Shown here: positions 43,147 through 52,065 of the stretch, piece by piece
Position numbering within the stretch: the stretch's first letter is position 1
How the letters are laid out: the number at the start of each line of letters is the position of its first letter
Assembly (NCBI RefSeq): GCF_963677715.1
Contig: NZ_OY782495.1
Location: 2,780,001-2,844,000 of the forward strand
Direction: 5' to 3'
Source of the DNA: an uncultured Bacteroides sp.
GTDB lineage: Bacteria > Bacteroidota > Bacteroidia > Bacteroidales > Bacteroidaceae
Length of the DNA stretch: 64,000 nt
Position numbers and translations under genes: made by a program
The notes under the pieces: model-generated
Told to the model about the DNA's origin: nothing
The model's database searches: none
What the model saw: only the letters and a program-made list of their open reading frames with translations

Positions 43147-44781
43147 TTATCTTTTTTCTAATTCGTTAAGTGATTCCATTTTCTTTTTTTCCAGGAATTC
43201 GTAGATGCCACATAGATGTTCGGTTACTCGTTTATTTCCAAACTCGTAGACTTTTGATACTAATCCGTCTAGAAAATCGCGATCGTGAGATACCACAATT
43301 AAAGTTCCATCAAAATCAATTAGCGCTTGCTTGAGTATGTCTTTTGTCTTCAGATCAAGATGATTTGTCGGCTCATCTAAAATCAAGAGGTTTATTGGTT
43401 CCAAAAGAAGCTTAATCATGGCTAGTCGTGTTCGTTCGCCGCCCGAAAGCACTTTCACTTTTTTTGTTGATTCATCTCCGCCAAACATAAAAGCACCCAG
43501 CAGATCGCGTATCTTGTTTCGTATATCTCCTTGGGCAATATCATCGATTGTTTGAAATACGGTTAGATTTTCATTCAGCAGCGACGCTTGGTTTTGCGCG
43601 AAGTAACCTATTTGAATATTGTGTCCCAATGTTAGCGTACCTTCGTGTTCTATTTCTTTCATGATACACTTCACCAGGGTCGATTTTCCTTCACCGTTTT
43701 TCCCTACGAAAGCTAGCTTGTCACCTCGTTCTACGGTGAGTGTTGTATCTTTAAAAACTGTATGGTCGCCGTAAGTTTTTCCTATGCGGTCCATTATTAT
43801 CGGATAACTACCCGAACGTGGAGATGGGGGGAATTTTAATCGTAAAGCAGAAGAGTCTTCTTCGTCAACTCCGAGTATTTCGAGCTTTTCAAGCATTTTT
43901 ACCCGGCTTTGTACTTGCGTTGTCTTAGAGTAAGTTCCTTTAAATCTATCTATAAACACGGTAGTGTCGGCTATGAATTTTTGTTGTTCTTCATAGGCCT
44001 TTTGTTGTTGTTCTCGTCTTTCCTTGCGTAGTTCCAGGTATTTCGAGTAGTTTACTTTATAATCGTATATACGACCCATGGTGATTTCAAGAGTTCGCGT
44101 GGTTATGTTATCTATAAATTTACGGTCGTGGCTGATAACTATAACAGCTTTAGCGTTATTGATAAGAAAATCTTCTAACCACTGTATAGACTCAATATCA
44201 AGATGATTTGTTGGCTCATCAAGTAATAACATATCTGGTTTTTGCAGTAACAGCTTGGCCAGTTCGATACGCATTCTCCATCCTCCACTGAAATTCTTTG
44301 TCGGTTGGTTAAACTCTTCACGCAAGAATCCAAGTCCGAATAATGCTTTTTCTACATCTTCTTCATAGTTCGTTGAGTCAATGGCATAAAACTTTTCACT
44401 AAGAGCGGATACCTCTTCTATCAGCTCCATATAGCTATCCGTTTCGTAATCTGTCCGGGTCTCGAGCTCTTTGTTCAGCCGTGCTATTTCTGTTTCCATC
44501 TTATGTTGGTGAGCAAAGGCTTGAGCTGCTTCTTCAAAAACAGTCCTTCCATTTTCCGTCATCAAGTGCTGCGGTAAGTATGCAATAACACATTCTTTTG
44601 GTGCTGATATATTTCCTCGTGAAGGTTGTCTCACGCCTGCCAAAATCTTTAGGAGAGTACTTTTACCTGCCCCGTTTTTCCCCATCAGAGCAATGCGGTC
44701 TTTTTCGTTAATTACAAAGGAAATATTGTTGAATAAGGTGGATCCACCGAACTCCACGGCTAATCCGTCTACTGAAATCAT
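43147..44781 (-). CDS. ABC-F family ATPase
   Basis: A soluble twin-ABC protein without membrane domains; ABC-F members bind the ribosome and resolve stalled or antibiotic-bound states. ABC1 has Walker A MGKNGAGKSTLLK, signature FSGGWRMRIELAKLL and Walker B MLLLDEPTNHLDIESIQWLEDFL. The linker (about 245-300) is a Lys/Arg/Gln-rich coiled coil (RKERREQQQKAYEEQQKFI). ABC2 has GKNGEGKSTLVK, LSGGERTRLAMIKLL and LLILDEPTNHLDLKTKDIL. 544 aa. The layout resembles YbiT/EttA-type housekeeping members more than the long Uup. -7 element at 44805-44812. A resistance role is not suggested by anything here. Confidence 0.93.
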   Translation of the reverse strand: MISVDGLAVEFGGSTLFNNISFVINEKDRIALMGKNGAGKSTLLKILAGVRQPSRGNISAPKECVIAYLPQHLMTENGRTVFEEAAQAFAHQHKMETEIARLNKELETRTDYETDSYMELIEEVSALSEKFYAIDSTNYEEDVEKALFGLGFLREEFNQPTKNFSGGWRMRIELAKLLLQKPDMLLLDEPTNHLDIESIQWLEDFLINNAKAVIVISHDRKFIDNITTRTLEITMGRIYDYKVNYSKYLELRKERREQQQKAYEEQQKFIADTTVFIDRFKGTYSKTTQVQSRVKMLEKLEILGVDEEDSSALRLKFPPSPRSGSYPIIMDRIGKTYGDHTVFKDTTLTVERGDKLAFVGKNGEGKSTLVKCIMKEIEHEGTLTLGHNIQIGYFAQNQASLLNENLTVFQTIDDIAQGDIRNKIRDLLGAFMFGGDESTKKVKVLSGGERTRLAMIKLLLEPINLLILDEPTNHLDLKTKDILKQALIDFDGTLIVVSHDRDFLDGLVSKVYEFGNKRVTEHLCGIYEFLEKKKMESLNELEKR

Positions 44782-44804
44782 GCTTAATAATTTAAAATGA
44801 GTCG

Positions 44805-44812
44805 CAAAGATA
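44805..44812 (-). promoter_or_regulatory. -7 element for the ABC-F gene
   Basis: The minus strand reads TATCTTTG, 23 bases before the ATG. Confidence 0.6.
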
Positions 44813-44887
44813 CATATAATAATTAGTTTTTGTATGCCTCTATAGTGAGTCAGGGTGTTATAAGAAAAAAACTATGTAATCATCGTT

Positions 44888-44934
44888 TAAAGAATTAGTG
44901 CCCGATTTATTATAAATCGGGCACTAATTCTTTA
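44888..44934 (-). terminator. perfect 47-bp palindromic terminator of the pit gene
   Basis: Arms of 23 bp (44888-44910 and 44912-44934) are exact reverse complements around a single T. The GC core is GTGCCCGAT/ATCGGGCAC. It lies 58 bases after the pit stop codon on that strand, and also upstream of the ABC-F promoter. Confidence 0.8.
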
Positions 44935-44991
44935 GATAATTGTCTTAAATGTAAGATGGCTTAGGGATAGACAATAAAAACACTGTTTCTT

Positions 44992-47241
44992 TTAAATTTC
45001 ATTATCCACCTGGAATTTACGGTTCACCTTCATCAAGTTAATGGTATAAGTAACCACATTCTGTGCTTCCTGAATCATTGTTAAGTATACCATACTTACT
45101 TTTATGCTACCTGTTTGGTTCTGAATACGTTTTAATTCTTCACGTTTCAGATGAGCCAATTGAGTATTCAGTGCGTTCGCTGTATTAATATTATCTTCAA
45201 AACCTTCATAATCATTTGTACTGAGTTTTTCTTCGCATAAGTGAATTAATTCGGCAATGTTTTTTGATGCTTCACTAAATTCTAATTTCTGAGCAGCATT
45301 TAACGGGTTGAAGTTATTGTCTATATGTTCCAGGCAAGGCTCGCATAAACGATTAATACTATATACCAATTCACTGGCAAAATCATTGCCTTGATAGTAA
45401 TAAAGCCCTTTTTCAAGTACTGTATTATTATCTAGTCGGCATATGGCAAGAGTGCCGCTACGTTTCATTTGTTTTAGCAGTTGTTTCTCGAATTTACTAG
45501 CCCCCATCGCTTTGCGAAGTCCTCTTAGATTTTCATTAAGAAAGGAAGTTATTGTACGATCAAAATTTTCTTCCGCATATTGAAGTACTTTGCTTAGTTC
45601 TTCCCGTGTAAGTATGCGCATAAGTCCCAATGCTTTCGTACTATCATTGGTATGCATTAATTCTTTGAATGTTTCGCTTTCTTCTTTTTTTTGTTTTTTC
45701 TTCTTGAATAAAAGATGGCTGCGAATAAGTAAAAATACTGCCAGTCCAACAAGTAGTATGATAGCGATTGCGCCGCCAAAATGAATAAATAGAGCTACGA
45801 AAAAACAAATCGTAAAAGCAGCACCTGCTGTAAGGAACCAGCCGCCAATAACAGAAAGCACGCCGGTAATACGAAATACGGCAGAATCTCGTCCCCAAGC
45901 CTTATCAGCAAGTGAGGTACCCATTGCTACCATGAAAGTAACGTAGGTTGTAGAGAGCGGAAGCTTTAAAGAAGTTCCTAATGCGACTAACAATCCCGCA
46001 AGCACTAAATTAACCGATGCACGGACAAGGTCAAAAGCAGCTCCATCAGCAATGATTGCTTCGTTCTTTCGAAAACGGGAGTCAATCCATCGTTTTGTGT
46101 TTTCCGGCATTGTTCTTGAAATGCCATTAGCCATACTTCTGCTAATGCGTACTAACGTGCGGGCGATAGGCGTGCTACCAAATGTTTCTTCTCCTTCGTC
46201 TTGCCGAGCCAGATCAACGGATGTTTTAATTACTGCATGTGCTTTTTTTGATGTCATCAAGGCAAATACCATTACAACACCTGCGGCAGTGAGAAAATAC
46301 CAAGGCGTCTGAGCCGGACCCGCAAGAGATGTCATTAAATAGCTATTAGGAGAAGCACCGGCTGCATTTGCTGCATAATCAATGAAAGATGAATAGCCGG
46401 CTAAGGGAACTCCGATGAAATTTACGAGGTCATTGCCTGCAAATGCGAGTGCCAGTGAAAAGGTACCAAGCAATACAATAATTTTGAATACGTTTATTTT
46501 CAGCCAATGAAGAATTTGCATTAATAAAGTAGAAAAGATAAAACACCCTATAACCAGCTGTGGAGTATTGATTCTTATCCATTCTAGATGCTCTTTGGTC
46601 ATAAACGTGCTACCTTTCAATCCATTGATGAGCATGAAATAGATAATAGCTGTGATGGCTACGCCACCGAATAGCCCAATACTGTATTTCATCTTATTCT
46701 TGTAATTGAAAGAAAAGATAATGCGAGCTATATATTGCACCAACATACCGAAGAAAAAAGCGATGGCGACTGAAACAAAGATAGCCATGATCACAGAAAG
46801 AGCTTTATCTGTGTTTATCAGATCCCCCAGCTGGAGTTCGCTGTTACCGTAAATTTTAATTAATGCCAAAGCAAACGTTCCTCCCAAGAGTTCAAAGACC
46901 ATGGATACAGTCGTTGAAGTAGGCATTCCCATAGAATTGAAAACGTCGAGTAGTACAACATCCGTGAGCATTACAGCTAGTAAGATGCACATTATCTCGG
47001 CAAAATAGAAATGTTCAGGTTGGTATATGCCGTGCCTGGCAATGTCCATCATCCCGTTTGATAAGGATGCACCAATGAATATTCCGATAGCTGAAATAAT
47101 CATAATTGTTTTGAAAGATGCCGCTTTCGCACCGATAGCTGAATTAAGAAAGTTTACTGCATCGTTACTGACGCCGACAATGAGATCGAACACAGCTAAG
47201 ACGAATAAGAAAATAATAAGACCGAGGTAAATAGTTTCCAT
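44992..47241 (-). CDS. pit: Pit-family inorganic phosphate transporter with C-terminal PhoU-like domain
   Basis: Proton- or cation-coupled phosphate transporter in the inner membrane. 749 aa. The two inverted Pit signatures are DLIVGVSNDAVNFLNSAIGAKA (residues about 18-39, with the following span) and SLKLPLSTTYVTFMVAMGTSLADKAWGRDSA (about 425-455). Between them are about ten membrane spans and a cytoplasmic linker (about 335-395). After a short basic segment (LFKKKKQKKEESETF, about 505-525), the last 220 residues are helical and cytosolic, resembling PhoU-type regulatory helices. Plain Pit proteins are about 400-500 aa, so this is a fused form. It lies next to polyphosphate kinase on the same strand (67 bases). 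Confidence 0.9.
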   Translation of the reverse strand: METIYLGLIIFLFVLAVFDLIVGVSNDAVNFLNSAIGAKAASFKTIMIISAIGIFIGASLSNGMMDIARHGIYQPEHFYFAEIMCILLAVMLTDVVLLDVFNSMGMPTSTTVSMVFELLGGTFALALIKIYGNSELQLGDLINTDKALSVIMAIFVSVAIAFFFGMLVQYIARIIFSFNYKNKMKYSIGLFGGVAITAIIYFMLINGLKGSTFMTKEHLEWIRINTPQLVIGCFIFSTLLMQILHWLKINVFKIIVLLGTFSLALAFAGNDLVNFIGVPLAGYSSFIDYAANAAGASPNSYLMTSLAGPAQTPWYFLTAAGVVMVFALMTSKKAHAVIKTSVDLARQDEGEETFGSTPIARTLVRISRSMANGISRTMPENTKRWIDSRFRKNEAIIADGAAFDLVRASVNLVLAGLLVALGTSLKLPLSTTYVTFMVAMGTSLADKAWGRDSAVFRITGVLSVIGGWFLTAGAAFTICFFVALFIHFGGAIAIILLVGLAVFLLIRSHLLFKKKKQKKEESETFKELMHTNDSTKALGLMRILTREELSKVLQYAEENFDRTITSFLNENLRGLRKAMGASKFEKQLLKQMKRSGTLAICRLDNNTVLEKGLYYYQGNDFASELVYSINRLCEPCLEHIDNNFNPLNAAQKLEFSEASKNIAELIHLCEEKLSTNDYEGFEDNINTANALNTQLAHLKREELKRIQNQTGSIKVSMVYLTMIQEAQNVVTYTINLMKVNRKFQVDNEI

Positions 47242-47307
47242 AAATGTGTATTCTGTTTCTGGTGTGCAAAGGAATGAATTTTGTGTTGCAAATAAATTTC
47301 ATGCATA

Positions 47308-49380
47308 TTACAGAAATGTTTCATTCTTTGTTTTTAGGTAATTATAGAAAGCATACTGTGCTCTAACAAGAGGCATGGAGGCATTTTGCTTAAACACATT
47401 GTGCAAGTGCTCATCAACAAAACAAGCCTTCTGGTTATCTTCTAACTGAATATGGAGCATATCAATCATCTCCGACCGAAGATCAGTATTGAGGATTGGT
47501 ACTACAGCTTCTATACGGCGATAGAGGTTACGTCTCATCCAGTCCGGTGAGCCTAGAAAAACTTTAGGGTCATTATTGTTTCCAAAATACCACACACGGG
47601 CATGTTCAAGAAAACTGTCTACAATGCGGGTGATGCGGATATTCTTGCTATAGGGTTGTCCGGGTATGAGGCAACAGATGCCACGAATAATAAGATCTAT
47701 CTGAACGCCATGTATGGAGGCTTCATAAAGTTGGTTAATCATGACCGGGTCTTGAAGCGCATTCATCTTTAGAATAATTCTTCCCTCTTTTCCGATGGAG
47801 GATAAATGTATTTCATGGTTAATAAGCTTATCTAGCTCAGGGACCAGATTAAATCGTGCAACGAGTAAGCGTTTGAATTCAGGACTTTGTTTACCTTCAA
47901 GAGTTAAGAAGAGGTTATTAAGATCATTTACAATAGCCTTATTGCAGGTAAATAATCCGCTATCGGCATAGATGTTTGCGGTTTTCTCATTAAAATTGCC
48001 GGTACTTATATAGGCATAGCTTCGGAGGAGGTGTCCTTCGTCGCTTCGTCGTAAAATAAGGGCTACTTTGGCATGCACTTTTAATCCGCGAATGCTATAA
48101 ATAATATTGATGCCTGCAGCTTTCATCATCTCGGCGGTAGCCAGATTATTCTCTTCATCAAAACGGGCTTTTAGCTCTACGAAAACAGTTACCTTTTTTC
48201 CGTTTTGCGCAGCGGATATAAGCGTGTTTATTACTGCTGAATTTTCGGCAACGCGATACTGAGTAACCATAATTTCTTTGGTTCGTTGGTCGTGCACCGC
48301 TTCGTAAAGAAAATGAATAAAGTGTCCAAAAGAATGGTAAGGATAGTGTATGAGCATATCTTTCTTAGCTACATATTTAAATATAGAGGCTTTGCTGTCA
48401 AGACAGGCAAGAGTCATGGGCTGTGGTTTACTGCTGCTTTCCGCTCCTTTGTCGGGGTTAGGCAGATGTTTTAAATCTTCCAGATTAAGATGCTTGTCAC
48501 CCGGAACCAACTCGTTTCTATTAATGTGGAATGCATTAATTAAAAAATCAAGGAAATCATCGGGCATCTGGCGATCATATACAAAACGACATACAGCTCC
48601 TATTTTACGCCTCTTTACTTTTTTCTTTACTTGTTCTACGATATCGGAGTCTGATGTATCGTCAATCAGGATATCTGCATCACGGGATATCTTAATGCAA
48701 TAGCTGCAATCTACTTCGTAACCGGGAAAAATGCTACTTATGTTTGCCTTAATGATGTCTTCAATAAACATTAGATAATAGTTCTCTCCGTGTTTGGGCA
48801 GTTCAATAAAACGGGGAACTTTACTATATGGCAGTTTTATCACAAAATATTGCACATGATTGGGATCATCTTTAGTGGTGTTGAGAAGAAACAGGCGTAC
48901 GGCTAAGTAGAGTCTGTTGTCGCGTAAAAAGGATATTATTTTATCCTTCCAAACGGGCACCGGTTGTAGATAAGGAAATATCTCTTCTTTAAAGAAACTA
49001 CGTATAAACTCTTTATGAAAAGGCTCTACGTCATGATTTTGATAGAATATAATATGATTTTCACGAAGAGCCGGGAGTATTTTATATTCGTAGATATGTA
49101 TACGTTCTTCCAATTGTCGGTTGACTTCAGTGCTTATTTCTTCTAAAAGCTCTATAGAGGATAAAACGGATTCTTCATCATTTCGGGCTCCGCCGGTGGC
49201 AATGGCTTTGTGATCGGCCACACGTATTTTATAAAACTCTTCAAGATTAGAGGAGTAGATGGCGATGAAACTAATGCGTTCGTATAGCGGCAGACTGTCA
49301 TCGTCCGCTTCTAAAAGCACTCTATAGTTGAATGAAAGCCAGCTTATATCGCGTTTGAAGTAATTATAGACGTTTTCCAT
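47308..49380 (-). CDS. ppk1: polyphosphate kinase 1
   Basis: Makes long-chain inorganic polyphosphate from ATP, reversibly. Start set at the ATG opening MENVYNYFKRDISWLSFNYRVL (690 aa), the canonical PPK1 N-terminus; the longer frame begins beyond a -7 element. Domains: the N-domain (about 5-105, with SSNLEEFYKIRVADHK), a head domain, and two PLD-like C-domains with the phosphorylated-histidine segment IRGLKVHAKVALILRRSD (about 425-440). YISTGNFNEKTANIYADSGLF and RRNLYRRIEAVVPI follow. E. coli PPK1 is 688 aa. Same strand as the Pit gene immediately downstream, a phosphate import and storage pair. Confidence 0.95.
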   Translation of the reverse strand: MENVYNYFKRDISWLSFNYRVLLEADDDSLPLYERISFIAIYSSNLEEFYKIRVADHKAIATGGARNDEESVLSSIELLEEISTEVNRQLEERIHIYEYKILPALRENHIIFYQNHDVEPFHKEFIRSFFKEEIFPYLQPVPVWKDKIISFLRDNRLYLAVRLFLLNTTKDDPNHVQYFVIKLPYSKVPRFIELPKHGENYYLMFIEDIIKANISSIFPGYEVDCSYCIKISRDADILIDDTSDSDIVEQVKKKVKRRKIGAVCRFVYDRQMPDDFLDFLINAFHINRNELVPGDKHLNLEDLKHLPNPDKGAESSSKPQPMTLACLDSKASIFKYVAKKDMLIHYPYHSFGHFIHFLYEAVHDQRTKEIMVTQYRVAENSAVINTLISAAQNGKKVTVFVELKARFDEENNLATAEMMKAAGINIIYSIRGLKVHAKVALILRRSDEGHLLRSYAYISTGNFNEKTANIYADSGLFTCNKAIVNDLNNLFLTLEGKQSPEFKRLLVARFNLVPELDKLINHEIHLSSIGKEGRIILKMNALQDPVMINQLYEASIHGVQIDLIIRGICCLIPGQPYSKNIRITRIVDSFLEHARVWYFGNNNDPKVFLGSPDWMRRNLYRRIEAVVPILNTDLRSEMIDMLHIQLEDNQKACFVDEHLHNVFKQNASMPLVRAQYAFYNYLKTKNETFL

Positions 49381-49395
49381 CGACTTAGTTTGTCT

Positions 49396-49403
49396 CAAAT
49401 ATA
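49396..49403 (-). promoter_or_regulatory. -7 element for ppk1
   Basis: The minus strand reads TATATTTG, 16 bases before the ppk1 ATG. A second TATATTTG on this strand is at 49413-49420. Confidence 0.5.
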
Positions 49404-49404
49404 C

Positions 49405-49412
49405 TACCTTTG
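49405..49412 (+). promoter_or_regulatory. -7 element for the YfcE-like gene
   Basis: TACCTTTG lies 21 bases before the ATG at 49433, interleaved with the divergent ppk1 elements. Confidence 0.55.
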
Positions 49413-49432
49413 CAAATATAAACAAAGGAATT

Positions 49433-49924
49433 ATGACAAGAATTGGTTTATTATCAGATACACATGCTTACTGGGATGATAAATATCTGAATTATTTTGA
49501 GACCTGTGATGAGATATGGCACGCCGGAGATATTGGCTCGTTGGAAGTTGCTCAGAAACTGGCTGATTTTCGCCCTCTTCGTGCTGTATACGGAAACATC
49601 GACGGTCAGGAGATACGACGAATTTACCCTCAGATAAATCGCTTTACGGTAGATGGCGCCGAAGTTCTGATAAAACATATCGGGGGCTATCCCGGTAATT
49701 ATGATTCTTCTATCCGCGGAAGCATTTTAGTTCATCCGCCAAAATTGTTTATCAGCGGGCACTCACATATATTAAAGGTAAAGTATGATAAGGCATTGGG
49801 AATGCTCCATATTAATCCCGGAGCTGCAGGGATTTCCGGATTTCATAAGGTGCGTACCATGATACGTTTTACTATCGATAACGGGGCATTTAAAGACTTG
49901 GAAGTGATCGAATTAGCCGGATAA
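49433..49924 (+). CDS. YfcE/MJ0936-type metallophosphoesterase
   Basis: A small calcineurin-like phosphodiesterase of the YfcE group, active on phosphodiester model substrates; natural substrate unknown. 163 aa holds the full set of metal motifs: LLSDTHAYW (D-x-H), IWHAGDIGS (GD), VYGNIDGQ (GN), KHIGGYPG, ISGHSHILKV (GHSH) and HINPGAAG. It is divergent from ppk1 with overlapping promoter elements, so a phosphate-related role is conceivable but unproven. No terminator hairpin is seen before rfbA (87 bases later). Confidence 0.9.
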   Translation: MTRIGLLSDTHAYWDDKYLNYFETCDEIWHAGDIGSLEVAQKLADFRPLRAVYGNIDGQEIRRIYPQINRFTVDGAEVLIKHIGGYPGNYDSSIRGSILVHPPKLFISGHSHILKVKYDKALGMLHINPGAAGISGFHKVRTMIRFTIDNGAFKDLEVIELAG

Positions 49925-49974
49925 AAGTGTCACTGTTGTTTAATAATATGCTTTCTTTATTTTGTCACGTCAAA

Positions 49975-49982
49975 TATCTTTG
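49975..49982 (+). promoter_or_regulatory. -7 element for rfbA
   Basis: TATCTTTG lies 29 bases before the ATG at 50012. Confidence 0.6.
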
Positions 49983-50011
49983 CGTTCTTTGTAACAAAAT
50001 CGATTATACTT

Positions 50012-50878
50012 ATGAAGGGAATTATTTTGGCAGGAGGTAGCGCTACACGTCTTTATCCTCTATCAAAGGCTATTTCGAAGCAGATTATGCCGGTCTATGA
50101 CAAGCCGATGATTTATTATCCTCTTTCTACACTGATGCTTGCAGGTATTCGTGAAGTGTTGATAATCTCTACTCCACGAGACTTACCCGTATTTCGCGAA
50201 CAGCTTGGTTCCGGAGAAGCATTGGGCATGACTTTTTATTATAAACAGCAAGAACAACCTAATGGCTTGGCGCAGGCGTTTGTTTTAGGAGCGGAGTTCC
50301 TGGCCGGCGAATCCGGTTGTCTTATTTTGGGCGATAATATGTTCTATGGCCAAAGCTTCTCGGCTATGCTGCGCAGGGCAGCGGATATTGGCAAAGGAGC
50401 CTGTATATTTGGGTATTACGTGAAAGATCCCAGAGCTTACGGAGTCGTTGAGTTTGATGAAAGCGGTCGGGTGATTTCTTTAGAAGAAAAGCCGACTAAT
50501 CCTAAGAGTAACTACGCCATACCGGGGCTTTATTTTTATGATGCTACTGTTACGGAAAAAGCAGCATCACTAAAGCCTTCAGTTCGGGGGGAGTATGAGA
50601 TTACTGATCTGAACAGGCTTTATTTAGAGGAAGGCACCTTAAAAGTGGAACTTTTTGGCCGTGGATTTGCTTGGTTAGACACCGGAAATTGCGATAGCCT
50701 GCTCGAAGCATCTAACTTTGTAGCCACCATACAGAATCGTCAGGGTTTTTATGTAAGTTGTATTGAAGAAATAGCCTGGCGTAACGGGTGGATTTCTTCA
50801 GATCAATTGATGCTCTTGGGACGGGAACTGGAAAAGACTGAATATGGAAAGTATTTAATGGAATTAGTAACGAAATAG
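50012..50878 (+). CDS. rfbA: glucose-1-phosphate thymidylyltransferase
   Basis: Makes dTDP-glucose from dTTP and glucose 1-phosphate, the first step to dTDP-deoxysugars for surface polysaccharide. 288 aa. The nucleotide-binding N-terminus is GIILAGGSATRLYPLSKAISKQIMPVYDKPMIYYPL; also LGDNMFYGQSF (metal site), SLEEKPTNPKSNYAIPGLYFYD and FGRGFAWLDTGNCDSLLEAS. rfbB follows after 44 bases. The epimerase and reductase genes rfbC and rfbD, usually adjacent, are not in this window. Confidence 0.96.
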   Translation: MKGIILAGGSATRLYPLSKAISKQIMPVYDKPMIYYPLSTLMLAGIREVLIISTPRDLPVFREQLGSGEALGMTFYYKQQEQPNGLAQAFVLGAEFLAGESGCLILGDNMFYGQSFSAMLRRAADIGKGACIFGYYVKDPRAYGVVEFDESGRVISLEEKPTNPKSNYAIPGLYFYDATVTEKAASLKPSVRGEYEITDLNRLYLEEGTLKVELFGRGFAWLDTGNCDSLLEASNFVATIQNRQGFYVSCIEEIAWRNGWISSDQLMLLGRELEKTEYGKYLMELVTK

Positions 50879-50922
50879 CGCCTGATTAATTAGACTATAC
50901 TATAAACAATTTTACAAAATAT

Positions 50923-52065
50923 ATGAAAACTTATCTAGTGACCGGTGCTGCAGGATTTATTGGAGCTAACTATCTGAAGTATATTCTCGCTAAGCACAAT
51001 GACATAAGAGTTGTTGTGCTGGATGCTTTGACTTATGCCGGAAATTTAGGAACAATTGCTTCTGATATTGATAGTGAATGTTGCTTTTTTGTTAAAGGAG
51101 ATATCTGTGATCGTGCATTGGCCGATCGGCTTTTTGCAGAATATAAGTTCGATTATGTGGTGAACTTTGCCGCCGAAAGTCATGTAGATCGCAGCATCGA
51201 GAATCCCCAATTATTTCTGACTACTAATATATTAGGAACGCAAAACCTTTTAGATGCTGCCCGTCGTGCCTGGGTTACCGGGAAAGATGAATACGGCTAT
51301 CCTACCTGGCGCAAAGGGGTGCGCTATCATCAGGTATCTACCGATGAGGTATACGGATCTTTAGGGGCGCAGGGCTATTTCACAGAAGAGACCCCTCTTT
51401 GTCCGCATAGCCCGTACAGTGCTTCTAAGACAAGTGCCGATCTTGTGATAATGGCTTATCACGATACATACAAGATGCCTGTTTCTATTACCCGTTGCTC
51501 TAACAATTACGGGCCGTATCATTTCCCCGAAAAATTGATTCCGCTGATTATTAAGAATATTCTTGAAGGGAAAAAGCTTCCGGTATATGGAGACGGCAGT
51601 AATGTGCGCGATTGGCTTTATGTGGAGGATCATTGTAAAGCAATCGATTTGGTGGTGCGTCAGGGTCGGGAAGGGGAAGTGTATAACGTAGGCGGGCATA
51701 ATGAAAAGACGAATCTTGAAATTGTGAAACTTACGATTGCTACTGTCCGGCGGTTGATGACTGAGCATCCCGAATATCGCACGGTACTTAAAAAGAAGGA
51801 GAAAAATGCGGAGGGTGAATTGTCTGTCGATTGGATGAACGAAGAACTTATTCTATTTGTGAAAGACCGTCTTGGTCACGATCAACGTTATGCCATTGAT
51901 CCTTCTAAAATCACTAATGCATTGGGATGGTATCCCGAGACGACATTTGAGGTAGGAATTGTGAAAACCATTGAATGGTACCTTGCCAACCAGGTTTGGG
52001 TAGAAGAGGTGACGAGCGGAGATTATCAGAAGTACTACGAAAAAATGTACGGATCAGCAAGATAG
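50923..52065 (+). CDS. rfbB: dTDP-glucose 4,6-dehydratase
   Basis: Converts dTDP-glucose to dTDP-4-keto-6-deoxyglucose, an extended SDR enzyme. The NAD motif GAAGFIGANYLKYIL is at residues 8-22. Others are NFAAESHVDRSIENP, the STDEVYGSLG loop, and the catalytic YSASKTSADL (Tyr and Lys), with CSNNYGPYHFPEKLIPLII at about 190-208. 380 aa, slightly longer than the 355-360 typical of E. coli, with an extra stretch around 285-320 (KKKEKNAEGELSVDWMNEEL). Its last 12 bases overlap the convergent menA end. Confidence 0.95.
   Translation: MKTYLVTGAAGFIGANYLKYILAKHNDIRVVVLDALTYAGNLGTIASDIDSECCFFVKGDICDRALADRLFAEYKFDYVVNFAAESHVDRSIENPQLFLTTNILGTQNLLDAARRAWVTGKDEYGYPTWRKGVRYHQVSTDEVYGSLGAQGYFTEETPLCPHSPYSASKTSADLVIMAYHDTYKMPVSITRCSNNYGPYHFPEKLIPLIIKNILEGKKLPVYGDGSNVRDWLYVEDHCKAIDLVVRQGREGEVYNVGGHNEKTNLEIVKLTIATVRRLMTEHPEYRTVLKKKEKNAEGELSVDWMNEELILFVKDRLGHDQRYAIDPSKITNALGWYPETTFEVGIVKTIEWYLANQVWVEEVTSGDYQKYYEKMYGSAR

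Noticed and set aside
43147-44781. Antibiotic-resistance ABC-F
   Set aside because: The linker and layout fit housekeeping YbiT/EttA-like proteins, and no leader attenuator or resistance context is seen.
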